Shown here: in pieces, positions 36,342-45,905 of the stretch
How positions within the stretch are numbered: position 1 is the stretch's first letter
Layout: each line of letters begins with the position of its first letter
Notes under the pieces: generated by a model
Databases searched by the model: none
The model's input: only the letters and a program-made list of their open reading frames with translations
Told to the model about the DNA's origin: nothing
Translations under genes and position numbers: made by a program
Assembly: GCA_050246995.1 (NCBI GenBank)
Contig: JBFWVA010000001.1
Coordinates: 620,001-684,000 of the forward strand
Direction of reading: 5' to 3'
Length of the DNA: 64,000 bases
DNA from: SHVO01 sp050246995
GTDB lineage: Bacteria > Pseudomonadota > Alphaproteobacteria > Rhodospirillales > Rhodospirillaceae

Positions 36342-37668
36342 CACCACCCCTGTTGTCGTCGCCAAGGATGTCGCGAAGAGCTACACGCTCTATCCGCGCC
36401 CGTCGGACCGCCTTGCCCACCTGTTCATGCCGTGGCGCAAATATCCGGCCTTCGAAGCTTTGAAAGGCGTCAGTTTCACTGTGGGCCGCGGCGAGACCGT
36501 CGGCATCATCGGCCAAAACGGCGCGGGCAAATCGACCCTCCTTCAGGTCGTCACCGGCACCATCACCCCTAGTTCGGGCGAGGTGAAGGTCAGCGGACGC
36601 GTTGCCGCGCTCTTGGAACTCGGCGCCGGCTTCGAACCCGACTTCACGGGCCGCGAAAACATCATGCTCAACGGCACGATCCTTGGTCTTTCCAGCAAGG
36701 AGTTGAAGGAACGCACCGAGGAGATCATCGCCTTCTCCGAACTCGGCCCCTTCATCGATCGGCCGGTGCGCACCTACTCCAGCGGCATGTTCATGCGGCT
36801 TGCCTTCTCGGTGGCGGCGCATGTAGACGCCGATCTTCTCATCATCGACGAAGCACTGTCGGTCGGTGACGTGCGCTTCACGCAAAAATGTCTGCGCTTC
36901 CTGAAGGACTTCAAGCAGCGGGGCTCGATCTTGTTCGTCAGCCACGATCTCGGTTCGGTGACGGGCCTGTGCGACAAGGCCATCTGGCTGGATCATGGCC
37001 GCGTACGCGCCGAAGGCCCCGCCATCAAGATTTGCGAACAGTATGTCGCCTCGTTGTTCGAAGGGGCTGTGGCCGATGCTCCGGCCGCGCCTGCGCAAAA
37101 TCTGCCCGCCCAGGCCGTCAGCGGTGAAATCGTCCTGATGGACGAAGAAGCGCCGCCGCGCGCCTCAAAGCCGGGTGCGACCAGCGTATCGGCCTTCAAC
37201 GCCGAGGGCAGCTCATTCGGAAGTGGCGGCGCGGCCATCGTCGACGCCGGGCTTTTCAGCCCCGCCGACGGCCATCGCCTCACACAGGTCGTCGAAGGAC
37301 AGGAAGTCGATCTCAAAGTTCTCGTGAAGGCCGACGTCGCCGTCGAGCGCCCTATCATGGGCTTCTACGTGAAGGATCGTCTTGGACAGTTCCTGTTGGG
37401 CGACAACAGCTACTGGGACACCGTGCCGCAGCCGGCGATCCCGGCGGGCGAGCGCCTTGCCTTCCGCTTCCGCTTCCGATGGCCGGCCCTCGCGCGCGGC
37501 ACTTACACCCTCACCGTGGGCTTCGCCGACGGCACCATGGAAAATCATATCCAGCGCCACTGGATCCACGACGCGGTGATCTTCGAGGTGCTGTCGAGTT
37601 CGGCACGCCTCGCCATGGTGGGCGTGCAGCTGCGTCGCGTGCTGGTGGACCGCAATCCGCCGGAATAA
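36331..37668 (+). CDS. ABC polysaccharide exporter ATPase with C-terminal carbohydrate-binding domain (Wzt-like)
   Basis: The 445-residue protein has Walker A GQNGAGKST near residue 61, the polysaccharide-family signature YSSGMFMRLAFS in place of LSGGQ, and Walker B LLIIDEALSVGD. The C-terminal 140 residues form a beta-rich Wzt_C domain (from GQEVDLKVLVKAD to HDAVIFEVL). In O9a-type systems this domain recognises the modified non-reducing end of the glycan before export. That agrees with the methyltransferase domain encoded two genes upstream. It converges with the rhamnose operon with no gap. Confidence 0.9.
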   Translation: MSSDTTPVVVAKDVAKSYTLYPRPSDRLAHLFMPWRKYPAFEALKGVSFTVGRGETVGIIGQNGAGKSTLLQVVTGTITPSSGEVKVSGRVAALLELGAGFEPDFTGRENIMLNGTILGLSSKELKERTEEIIAFSELGPFIDRPVRTYSSGMFMRLAFSVAAHVDADLLIIDEALSVGDVRFTQKCLRFLKDFKQRGSILFVSHDLGSVTGLCDKAIWLDHGRVRAEGPAIKICEQYVASLFEGAVADAPAAPAQNLPAQAVSGEIVLMDEEAPPRASKPGATSVSAFNAEGSSFGSGGAAIVDAGLFSPADGHRLTQVVEGQEVDLKVLVKADVAVERPIMGFYVKDRLGQFLLGDNSYWDTVPQPAIPAGERLAFRFRFRWPALARGTYTLTVGFADGTMENHIQRHWIHDAVIFEVLSSSARLAMVGVQLRRVLVDRNPPE

Positions 37669-38628
37669 CTAATCCCTGACCAGCGATGTCCGCTTCAGGA
37701 ACGCCAGCGGATTCCAACTGATCCAGCGCCCGGCGTTAGCGGCCGGTGAGCGCGCCGCGCGGATTTCGCGCCGTGAACGCAAGAACTCGCCGGTGCGCGA
37801 GAGGCCTTCCCACAAGCCCTTCATGCGCGCCGAACCCGGATGCCGGAGGGCGCCGATGATCTGCAACAGCACAAAGCCTGGCAAGGCGAAACACATGAGG
37901 GTGAATGGCATGTTTTTCACCAGCACCCACCACTGATTCCGCGCGATCAGGAACGCGGCGAAGTCCGAAAGGCCTTCGAAGCTGGCGCCGCCGACGTGCG
38001 CCACGACGGCGGCGGGAACGACGGCGCAGTCCGCCCCCGCAAGCCGCAAGCGGAACGCCACATCGACGTCCTCATAGAAGCAGAAGAAGCGCTCATCGAA
38101 GCCGCCGATACGGCGCAGGAGATCGACGCGATACAGCGCGGCCGCGGCGCAAACACCGAAACTATAGGCGAGTTCGCCCGCAAGCGGCGGGCGTGTGACG
38201 CCGCGCCAAGCCTGGCCCGTGATTAAATAGTGGTCGCCAAATCCGTCGACATGACTGCGATCATTCGCGCCAAGTTGAAGCGAGCCAAAGGCCCCGACAT
38301 TCGGATAACGCGCTTCGGCGCGCAGAAGAGTCGCGAGCCATTCAGGATCTGGGAACGCATCCGGATTCAGCGCGACGAGCAGCGGCGTTTCACACGCCGC
38401 AAGCGCGACATTCATGCCGCCCGCGAAGCCGAGGTTATCGGCCATTTCGAGGTAGTCCATCTGCAACGAAAGCCCTTTCACAAGGGATGCCGGACGCTCG
38501 CGTGAGGCATTGTCGATGAGAAGGGCGCGGAATCTTTTCTCGGTCTGCGCCGCAAGAGCCTCAATACACCGCGCGAGCGTCGCACCGGAGTTATAGCTCA
38601 CGATTGCGATTGTAACGCGCGGCTGCAT
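37669..38628 (-). CDS. GT2-family glycosyltransferase, rhamnosyltransferase-like
   Basis: The 319-residue protein has the GT2 start VTIAIVSYNSGATLARC, the donor motif ALNPDAFPDPEW and the conserved acceptor/catalytic stretch FFCFYEDVDVAFRLRLAG. A C-terminal hydrophobic segment (LMCFALPGFVLLQ) may anchor it to the membrane. It is the last gene of the dTDP-rhamnose operon, one base after rfbA, so rhamnose is the likely sugar (inference from context). Confidence 0.83.
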   Translation of the reverse strand: MQPRVTIAIVSYNSGATLARCIEALAAQTEKRFRALLIDNASRERPASLVKGLSLQMDYLEMADNLGFAGGMNVALAACETPLLVALNPDAFPDPEWLATLLRAEARYPNVGAFGSLQLGANDRSHVDGFGDHYLITGQAWRGVTRPPLAGELAYSFGVCAAAALYRVDLLRRIGGFDERFFCFYEDVDVAFRLRLAGADCAVVPAAVVAHVGGASFEGLSDFAAFLIARNQWWVLVKNMPFTLMCFALPGFVLLQIIGALRHPGSARMKGLWEGLSRTGEFLRSRREIRAARSPAANAGRWISWNPLAFLKRTSLVRD

Positions 38629-38629
38629 A

Positions 38630-39505
38630 TCAGGGATTCGGGTTCTCGGCGACTTGGATCAGATATTCGCCGTAACCGCTCTTTTTCAGCTTCTCGGCGA
38701 GCGCAAGCATCTGCACCTTGTCGATCCATCCGTTGACGAAGGCGACTTCCTCGGGCACGCAAATGCGCTGACCCTGACGCTTTTCGATGGTCTGCACGAA
38801 GCTCGAGGCTTCTACTAAGCTGTCGTAGGTGCCGGTGTCGAACCAAGCGAAGCCGCGGCCCAGACGCTCAACATTGAGACCGCCGCGCTCCAGATAGACG
38901 CGGTTCACATCGGTGATCTCAAGCTCGCCGCGCGGGCTCGGCTTCAGGTTCGCCGCGATATCCAAGACGTCGTTGTCATAGAAATACAGTCCGGTCACCG
39001 CCCATGTCGACTTCGGCGCTTTTGGCTTCTCCTCGATGGAATTGGCGCGGCCCTCGGCGTCAAACGCGACGATGCCGTACCGCTCGGGGTCGCGTACGTG
39101 ATAACCGAACACCGTCGCACCCCTGCCGCGCGCGGCCGCGGCCTTAAGCTTTTCCGTGAGGCCGTGACCGTAGAAAATGTTGTCGCCAAGAACGAGCGCG
39201 CAGCTCTCGTTGCCGACAAAAGACTTACCGATGATGAACGCTTGCGCGAGACCGTCGGGGCTCGGCTGCTGTGCGTAGGTGAGGTTCATGCCCCAACGCG
39301 CACCGTCACCCAAAAGGTGTTGGAAACCGGCGGCGTCATGCGGCGTGGTGATGATGAGTACGTCCTTGATCCCCGCGAGCATTAAGGTGCTCAACGGGTA
39401 ATAGATCATTGGCTTGTCGTAGACCGGCAGCAGCTGCTTCGACACCGCATAGGTGATCGGGTGCAGGCGCGTTCCGGAGCCTCCGGCGAGGATGATACCC
39501 TTCAT
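38630..39505 (-). CDS. rfbA: Glucose-1-phosphate thymidylyltransferase
   Basis: The 291-residue enzyme joins dTTP and glucose-1-phosphate to dTDP-glucose, the first step of dTDP-L-rhamnose synthesis. It has GGSGTRLHP and KQLLPVYDKPMIYYPLS at the N-terminus and the conserved VLGDNIFYGHG. Its length equals the usual RmlA length. It is encoded between rfbD and a rhamnosyltransferase-like gene. Confidence 0.96.
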   Translation of the reverse strand: MKGIILAGGSGTRLHPITYAVSKQLLPVYDKPMIYYPLSTLMLAGIKDVLIITTPHDAAGFQHLLGDGARWGMNLTYAQQPSPDGLAQAFIIGKSFVGNESCALVLGDNIFYGHGLTEKLKAAAARGRGATVFGYHVRDPERYGIVAFDAEGRANSIEEKPKAPKSTWAVTGLYFYDNDVLDIAANLKPSPRGELEITDVNRVYLERGGLNVERLGRGFAWFDTGTYDSLVEASSFVQTIEKRQGQRICVPEEVAFVNGWIDKVQMLALAEKLKKSGYGEYLIQVAENPNP

Positions 39506-39527
39506 CGTGTCTTCCTAAGTCGGATGA

Positions 39528-40421
39528 TCAATTGGCCGCGAGCGTCTCTGCCAGCATCTCTTGCAAGGATGCTTCCCAGGGGCGCCGCATAATGCCGTGA
39601 ATACGGCTGATTTTGCTACAGTCGAGGACGGAATTGGCCGGGCGTTTAGCCGGAGTGGGGTATTCCGCTGTGGTGATCGCGTCCACCTTGGGCCGCCGGC
39701 CCAGCGTGGGCGCGGCAATCTCAAAGATCGTTTCGGCGAACCCATGCCAGCTTACCGCGCCCCCGCCGGTATAGTGGAAGGTGCCATACGCCTCCTCCGG
39801 GAGGACGTCGTCGATCAACCGGCGCGACAGCACGAGCAGCGCATCGGCGAGGTCTCCCGCGAAAGTCGGCGCGCCGCGTTGGTCCGCGACCACGCGCAGT
39901 GAGTCGCGTTCGGCGCCGAGCCGCAGCATGGTTTTGACGAAATTATGTCCGTGCACGCCGTAGACCCAGGCCGTACGGATAATGATGTGACGGTCCAGGA
40001 ACGCTCGTACAGCCGCTTCGCCAGCCAACTTGCTCGCGCCGTACACCCCGAGCGGTGCGGTGGCATCGTCTTCGCGGTAAGGGTCTTTACTTTGTCCGTC
40101 GAACACATAATCGGTGGAGATATGAACGAGGGGAATGTCGCGCGCCGCGCAGGCCGCCGCTAGGTGCCCCGGGCCGTCGCGGTTAACAGCGAACGCGAGA
40201 TCCTTCTCGGTCTCGGCTTTGTCGACGGCAGTATAAGCGGCGGCATTGATGACCACTTTCGGCGCGGCTTCCGACACCGTCGCATGCACGGCTTTGGTGT
40301 CGGTGATATCGAGGGCTTCAATGCCAAGCGCTTGCAGGGAGAGCTTCGCAGCCGCGGCGCGGCGCTCCAGCTCCCACGCCACCTGTCCGCCGGCGCCCGT
40401 GACGAGAATGTCGCAGCTCAC
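39528..40421 (-). CDS. rfbD: dTDP-4-dehydrorhamnose reductase
   Basis: The 297-residue protein reduces dTDP-4-keto-L-rhamnose to dTDP-L-rhamnose, the last step of the pathway. It has the NAD(P)-binding motif VTGAGGQVAWELE, an STDYVFDG segment with the active-site threonine region, and the catalytic YGASKLAGE. Its start overlaps the rfbB stop by 4 bases. Confidence 0.94.
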   Translation of the reverse strand: MSCDILVTGAGGQVAWELERRAAAAKLSLQALGIEALDITDTKAVHATVSEAAPKVVINAAAYTAVDKAETEKDLAFAVNRDGPGHLAAACAARDIPLVHISTDYVFDGQSKDPYREDDATAPLGVYGASKLAGEAAVRAFLDRHIIIRTAWVYGVHGHNFVKTMLRLGAERDSLRVVADQRGAPTFAGDLADALLVLSRRLIDDVLPEEAYGTFHYTGGGAVSWHGFAETIFEIAAPTLGRRPKVDAITTAEYPTPAKRPANSVLDCSKISRIHGIMRRPWEASLQEMLAETLAAN

Positions 40422-41479
40422 GCGGTTTTTCTCGTCGAGAGGCCGAGGCGTTGGCCGCTATAGTTTCCGGAACGGATCTTGGTCCACCACGGACGGTTGG
40501 CGAGATACCATTCGACCGTTTTACGCAGACCGGTCTCGAAAGTTTCGCGCGGACGCCAGTTCAGTTCGCGGCCGATCTTGGTGATATCCATTGCATAGCG
40601 CGCATCGTGGCCGGGACGATCCGTCACGAAGGTGATGAGCTCGCGCGACGGCTTCGCCCCCGGGGCCAGTTCGTCCACCAAATCGCAGATCGCGCGCACC
40701 ACGTCGATATTCTTGCGCTCGGCTTCCCCACCCACGTTGTAAACCTCGCCCAAGCGACCGGCCTTCACCACCGTCCACAGCGCGCGCGCGTGATCTTCGA
40801 CGAACAGCCAATCGCGGACATTGGAACCCGTGCCGTAAACCGGTAACGGTTTGCCGTCGAGGCAATTGAGGATCGTGAGCGGAATGAGCTTTTCCGGAAA
40901 GTGATAGGGCCCGTAATTGTTCGAGCAATTCGTCGTCACAACCGGCATGCCGTACGTGTGATGCCAGGCGCGTACAAGATGATCGGATCCGGCCTTCGAC
41001 GCGGAGTAAGGCGAGTTCGGCGCGTAGGGCGTCGTCTCGGTGAACAGGCCTTCTTCGCCGAGCGTACCATACACTTCGTCCGTAGAAATGTGATGGAAGC
41101 GGAACGCATCCTTGCGCGCGCCAGGCAGCGCCTGCCAATAGGCACGCGCGGCTTCCAGCATGGTGTACGTGCCGACAACGTTCGTGGTGATAAACGCCGC
41201 AGGTCCATCGATGGAGCGGTCCACGTGGCTTTCGGCGGCAAGGTGCATCACCGCATCCGGCTGCTCGGCCGCAAAAATTCCGGTCATGGCCTGCGCGTCG
41301 CAGACATTTGCATGAACGAACTTATAACCTGGGCGGTCCGACACGGTCGCGACGGAGTCGAGATTGCCGGCATAGGTGAGCGCATCGACATTCACCACGT
41401 CGACTTTTTCTTCACCCACGAGAAGACGGACGACCGCCGAGCCGATAAAGCCGGCGCCGCCCGTGACAAGTACCTTCAT
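40418..41479 (-). CDS. rfbB: dTDP-glucose 4,6-dehydratase
   Basis: The 353-residue enzyme converts dTDP-glucose to the 4-keto-6-deoxy sugar. Visible motifs are TGGAGFIGS (NAD), AAESHVDRSIDGP, ISTDEVYG (catalytic Thr, Asp and Glu) and YSASKAGSDHL (catalytic Tyr and Lys). Length and motifs are typical of RmlB. It sits between rfbC upstream and rfbD downstream. Confidence 0.97.
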   Translation of the reverse strand: MKVLVTGGAGFIGSAVVRLLVGEEKVDVVNVDALTYAGNLDSVATVSDRPGYKFVHANVCDAQAMTGIFAAEQPDAVMHLAAESHVDRSIDGPAAFITTNVVGTYTMLEAARAYWQALPGARKDAFRFHHISTDEVYGTLGEEGLFTETTPYAPNSPYSASKAGSDHLVRAWHHTYGMPVVTTNCSNNYGPYHFPEKLIPLTILNCLDGKPLPVYGTGSNVRDWLFVEDHARALWTVVKAGRLGEVYNVGGEAERKNIDVVRAICDLVDELAPGAKPSRELITFVTDRPGHDARYAMDITKIGRELNWRPRETFETGLRKTVEWYLANRPWWTKIRSGNYSGQRLGLSTRKTA

Positions 41480-41499
41480 TCCGTCTTTCCTATCGCAGT

Positions 41500-42057
41500 C
41501 TAGAAATAGGCCGGCAGATCGGCGAGCCGCGGCTGGATCTTATCTTTTGCGGATAAAACCGCATCGGCCTCGCTCACTGGCCATGCGATACCAAGCGCCG
41601 GGTCGTTCCACAACAGGCCCAGATCGTGCTGGGGCGCGTAATAGTTGGTCACCTTATATATGACCTCGGTATCGGGCTCGAGGGTCAGAAGGCCATGGGC
41701 AAACCCCACCGGCACCAGGATTTGGTTCCATTCATCGGCAGAAATAACGGCGGAAACATGTTTTCCGTAGCTCGGCGAGGCACGGCGCAGGTCCACCGCG
41801 ACATCGAGAATCGATCCCCGGACCACCCGTACCAACTTATCCTGGGCGAAAGGGGCGGACTGGAAATGCAGACCCCGCACGGTGCCCTTGGTGGCGGAAA
41901 AGGCGTGGTTATCCTGCACGAAATCGAGGGTGATCCCCGCCTCGGCGAAAGCTTTGCGTGAATAAGTTTCGGAAAAAAAGCCGCGCGCGTCCCCATGTTT
42001 CTTAGGGCGAATGATCTTCACATCGGGGATCGCAAGGCTTTCGACCGTCAGGGACAT
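41500..42057 (-). CDS. rfbC: dTDP-4-dehydrorhamnose 3,5-epimerase
   Basis: The 185-residue cupin-type epimerase has RGFFSETYS, QDNHAFSATKGTVRGLHFQ with the catalytic histidine, and EVIYKVTNYY with the conserved tyrosine pair. It completes the four-enzyme dTDP-L-rhamnose set. It follows the GT-C-like membrane protein gene by 18 bases and precedes rfbB by 20 bases. Confidence 0.96.
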   Translation of the reverse strand: MSLTVESLAIPDVKIIRPKKHGDARGFFSETYSRKAFAEAGITLDFVQDNHAFSATKGTVRGLHFQSAPFAQDKLVRVVRGSILDVAVDLRRASPSYGKHVSAVISADEWNQILVPVGFAHGLLTLEPDTEVIYKVTNYYAPQHDLGLLWNDPALGIAWPVSEADAVLSAKDKIQPRLADLPAYF

Positions 42058-42075
42058 ACGTCGTTTCTCCAGGCG

Positions 42076-43716
42076 CTATAGCAAATAGATCGAAAGACCG
42101 GGGCGCTCGAGCTTCTCGCGCTTCAGTTTTTCCAGTGCTTCCATATAAGGCGCGGCCCAGCGTGAGAAGCGCGAAATATCGGTGCCGTTGATGGCCCAAT
42201 CCATCACGATTACGACCGCCGGCCGTTTTTCCTGGGTGAGCGCGATGGCGCGCGGCAGCCACGCGGGATCGCGCAAGGGTAGCGCGTCGTCGACATACTG
42301 CTCGCGGAACAAAAGATGCCGCCCCGTCATGAAAGCGATCCCGGGACAGTAAGGGACGCAGACGATCGTATCGCCCGGCATTGAATTTGTTTCGATGACG
42401 GCCTTGAGGTCTTCAAGCAAAGCCTTTTCGCCGGGATGCACACGCACGTTCACGCCGTTGCTTGCCTCAAAACGGTCGGTACGGCCGAAACTTCCCGCGA
42501 TCGATCCGGTGCCTTCCTGTGTCAACGCCTCGCCGACATAAAGGCCCAGGGTGAGCGCGATTAACCCCGGAAAGACAAGCATGAGGCCGCGCGCCTGCGT
42601 CGTGGCCTGCCAGGCGAAGACACCCGCAAGCACCGCGAACCCCGGCATGAAGTTGGCGATATGTGAAAGATCCGGGCGATAGAAGAAGTAATGCGGCGCG
42701 GCGGCTGCCCCGGCGGTGAGGACGACCAACAGAGCGGCTGCCGACTTCATGCGATCCGTATCGCGCATCAAACGTAGAGCGCTGAATACAGCGAAAGCGA
42801 TGATGATGACGATGGGGAGGTAGACCAGCGCCGCAAGGCGCATCTCAGCGCCGTCCACCGCGCCGAACAAGCGGGGGCGCGCGAGGAGCGTTCCAGCGGC
42901 CGTCGCATTAGCCGTTCCAGCGCCTGTCAGCGCCGCGAACCCGCGCAAGGCATAACCGGTAAGCATCTCGGGATAGGAAAGATATTGGCCAATCAGTGTG
43001 CCGAGATAGCCGTCGCTGAGCGCGAGCAGGACCCCGGGCACATGCGTAACCACAAATCCCGCAAGCGCCGCGCCGATGAGGTGGAGGCGGCGCCCCCCGC
43101 GCAGGGTCGCGGCGATGAGCAGCAATGCCAGCGGCACGGCGAAGATATAGCCGAAGTCAGGGCGGATCTGGAACGAGAGGGCAAGCGCCGCCCCCGCCAC
43201 GAACGCATGGCGCGGACGCGCCGCTTCAAGACGCTGCGCCAACATAAGCTGTGGCACGGTACTGATCAGAATACACAGCCCGTAGAACGCCGTCGGCAGG
43301 AAGGCCGGCGCCAACGCGGGCACGGCGGCGATCGAGGCCGCGAACCAGGGCCGCCCCGTGACGATGAATACCGCGGCATAGACAAGCAGTGCCGTGACGA
43401 GCACGCACGCGAAAAACAACGCGCGCGTCAGGAGAAAATCGGGGCCGAACAAGCGAAAGAGACCTTCGCCGACCTTGAACCACAACAAACCGTAGCTGAC
43501 GGGAAGCTCGTTGAGGCTGGTCCCGCGCGACAGTTCATAGACAAACTGCGCGTAATTACCCTCATCGGAAAAATTGAATCCGGCGTCAAAATACAAGGCG
43601 TAATAGATCAGCGAGAGTCCCCCGATCAGAACGGCGGGGACCCACGGTCGAGCGGCGGCTGGTGCGGCTAACGGATTGGTTTTCACGGCGAATTGGCAAA
43701 GACGAGGGATCGCCAA
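42076..43716 (-). CDS. Polytopic membrane protein, GT-C-like, first gene of the rhamnose operon
   Basis: The 546-residue protein has about ten membrane spans followed by a soluble C-terminal region. The first external loop has DAGFNFSDEGNYAQFVYEL; its DEG acids sit where GT-C enzymes carry their catalytic acid. The start is uncertain: the longest frame uses TTG at 43716, and a GTG at 43686 giving MKTNPLAAPAA is equally plausible. I see no strong ribosome-binding site for either. Position in the dTDP-rhamnose operon implies a role in rhamnose-containing glycan assembly (inference). Confidence 0.68.
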   Translation of the reverse strand: MAIPRLCQFAVKTNPLAAPAAARPWVPAVLIGGLSLIYYALYFDAGFNFSDEGNYAQFVYELSRGTSLNELPVSYGLLWFKVGEGLFRLFGPDFLLTRALFFACVLVTALLVYAAVFIVTGRPWFAASIAAVPALAPAFLPTAFYGLCILISTVPQLMLAQRLEAARPRHAFVAGAALALSFQIRPDFGYIFAVPLALLLIAATLRGGRRLHLIGAALAGFVVTHVPGVLLALSDGYLGTLIGQYLSYPEMLTGYALRGFAALTGAGTANATAAGTLLARPRLFGAVDGAEMRLAALVYLPIVIIIAFAVFSALRLMRDTDRMKSAAALLVVLTAGAAAAPHYFFYRPDLSHIANFMPGFAVLAGVFAWQATTQARGLMLVFPGLIALTLGLYVGEALTQEGTGSIAGSFGRTDRFEASNGVNVRVHPGEKALLEDLKAVIETNSMPGDTIVCVPYCPGIAFMTGRHLLFREQYVDDALPLRDPAWLPRAIALTQEKRPAVVIVMDWAINGTDISRFSRWAAPYMEALEKLKREKLERPGLSIYLL

Positions 43717-43862
43717 AATACAAGCAGATGAGGGCCCCGCGCCATCCTTCCCCCGTTACTAAATGGCATAATAATTCTACCCTAGGGAATGCTATAGCAG
43801 TGCCGGGGACCGTGGCGCCGGGAGCGCGGCGGTTGTTGGGACGACACACGGGGCGCGGGGGC

Positions 43863-45905
43863 ATGTTGCGCGCAGCGATTTGCACTGTTTCGAAGGCACT
43901 GGCCTTCGTTTTCATGTTGATATGCCTGTGCCTTCCGGCGCGGGCGGCGCATGCCGAGATCTCGGTCGTGCGCCCGACAAGCGCGGCGACGGTTTCGATC
44001 TCCAGCGATCTCGAAATTCTTGAGGATCCCACGGGTCAGGCGAGCTTGGCCGATGTCATGGGCGCGCTTCACAGCAGCTTTAAACCCGCGGGCACGGACC
44101 GGCCGGCCTTCGGCATCTCGCGCGGTGCGGCGTGGACGCGGGTAGCCGTGGATCTGTCCCAGGATCCCGAGCGGGCAAGTCGCCGCGCGCAGTTCAGCGC
44201 CATCCATCCCGATACCGTCTCGTTTTTCATCGTCGATGACGCAGGCAACGTCTTACGCACCTACACCGGCGGCCTCGATGTGCCGCGCAGCAACACTTAC
44301 CGCAAGTTCTCGGTGGCCGTGGGCGATCTGGGGGTCGATCACTTCACCCTCTACGCCCGTATGACAACCCACTACATCTCCACCCTCACGCAGTTCCTCG
44401 TCACCGCGCAGGAAGAAGTGCGCGCCGAGATGGCGGTCGAGCGCGTGATGTGGCCGCTATTCGGCGCCATGGCGCTCGCCGGATTCTTTTGCCTCCTCCT
44501 GTGGGCTCATCTGCGCGAGCCAGTCTATGGCTTCGGCTTCGCGGTCGTTTTCAGCATCTTCATCACCGCGCAGTCGCACGTGAACTTCGATCGGCTGCTG
44601 TGGCCCGAAGCATTGCAGAACGGCGACTTCACGCGTCTCGTCTATCTCGGCGGATCTGGCCTGGTCCACGGCTTCGGCCTGATGTTCACGTCATACTTCC
44701 TCGACATCCCCAATCGACACCCCCGTTTGCACGCGGCCGCGCGGATCGCGGCGCTGGCCATGGTGCTGTTGATGCTGCTGGTGGTGCTCGTTGCGCCCTA
44801 TAACTTCTTCCTCGTGACCGTGCTGAACCTGGGGGTCGCAACCGCGTTCATCACGGTCATGGTCGTCAGCGCGCTCCGTGCGAAAATGCGCGCGGCAATT
44901 ACCTATGCGGTGATCGCGGCGCCCTTCATTACGTGCCTTCTGCTCACCAACATCGCGAGCTATCACGTCCTCACGGAGCATCCCATCTCCATCTCGCTGG
45001 CGGTCATCGCACTGACCCTGCTTGTCGTGGGCATCACCGTCAGCCTTGCCGACGGCTTCCGCGAGAATCTCGAGAGCAAAGTGCAGGAACGCACGGCGGA
45101 ATTGTCGGTGGCCAACGAAGCGCTGCGCGAAGCTCACGAGGCTAAGAACCGCATGTTGGGGGTTGTGGCGCACGACCTCCGCAACCCGCTCTCAGGTATC
45201 CGCGCGGCCGCTCAGCTTTTGATCGAAATCCCCTTGGATCAGGACAAACGCGAGACCTTGCTGCGCACGATACGTGACGGGGCCGATGTGACTCTGAGCA
45301 TGACCGAGGATCTTCTAGACGTGGCCGCGATCCGCGAGGGCAAGGTCGAGCTGGTGCCCGATTCCATCGATCTGTTTCATCTTGTGGAGTCGCGCGCCGA
45401 GCTTTTCCGTATGACCGCCCAGGCCAAGGACATCGAGCTGCGCCTGGACCTCACGCGCATTCCGCCGGCCTGGGCGGACGCTAAGCGCGCCGCGCAGGTG
45501 CTCGACAATCTGGTCAGCAACGCCGTGAAATACTCTCCGCACGAGGGTCGCGTGACGATCGAGCTGCGCGCCATCGACGGCCGTGCGCGGCTGTCCGTGA
45601 TCGACGAGGGACAGGGCATTCCGGCCGATGAACTCGACGACATCTTCGAGCCCTTTGAACGGGCGTCGCCGCAACCTACCGGCGGCGAACGGAGTATTGG
45701 GCTCGGACTCGCGATCGTGAAACGTTTGGTCGAGGCGCAGAGCGGTGAGATCCGGGTGCAAAGCGCGCTGGGCAAGGGCTCGAGGTTCGAGATGTTCCTG
45801 CCTTTCGCCACCACCGTGGTGCGCGACACACCGGCGAATCGGGGCAAATCCCGCGGCCTCGCCATGAACGCCAACGACGCTCCGGATGCGCTGTCACCCG
45901 CATGA
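43863..45905 (+). CDS. 7TMR-DISM sensor histidine kinase (orphan)
   Basis: The 680-residue protein has a signal peptide and a periplasmic 7TMR-DISM extracellular domain (about 30-190, with FGISRGAAWTRVAVDL). Seven membrane spans follow (about 195-390), then a short coiled coil and a histidine-kinase core. The phospho-acceptor is His437 in VVAHDLRNPLSG. The ATPase domain has the N box NLVSNAVKYS, G1 DEGQGIP and G2 GLGLAIVKRL. I chose the ATG at 43863, with a purine-rich GGGG upstream, over upstream frames. No response regulator is nearby. The DUF488 gene overlaps its stop. The ligand is unknown. Confidence 0.87.
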   Translation: MLRAAICTVSKALAFVFMLICLCLPARAAHAEISVVRPTSAATVSISSDLEILEDPTGQASLADVMGALHSSFKPAGTDRPAFGISRGAAWTRVAVDLSQDPERASRRAQFSAIHPDTVSFFIVDDAGNVLRTYTGGLDVPRSNTYRKFSVAVGDLGVDHFTLYARMTTHYISTLTQFLVTAQEEVRAEMAVERVMWPLFGAMALAGFFCLLLWAHLREPVYGFGFAVVFSIFITAQSHVNFDRLLWPEALQNGDFTRLVYLGGSGLVHGFGLMFTSYFLDIPNRHPRLHAAARIAALAMVLLMLLVVLVAPYNFFLVTVLNLGVATAFITVMVVSALRAKMRAAITYAVIAAPFITCLLLTNIASYHVLTEHPISISLAVIALTLLVVGITVSLADGFRENLESKVQERTAELSVANEALREAHEAKNRMLGVVAHDLRNPLSGIRAAAQLLIEIPLDQDKRETLLRTIRDGADVTLSMTEDLLDVAAIREGKVELVPDSIDLFHLVESRAELFRMTAQAKDIELRLDLTRIPPAWADAKRAAQVLDNLVSNAVKYSPHEGRVTIELRAIDGRARLSVIDEGQGIPADELDDIFEPFERASPQPTGGERSIGLGLAIVKRLVEAQSGEIRVQSALGKGSRFEMFLPFATTVVRDTPANRGKSRGLAMNANDAPDALSPA

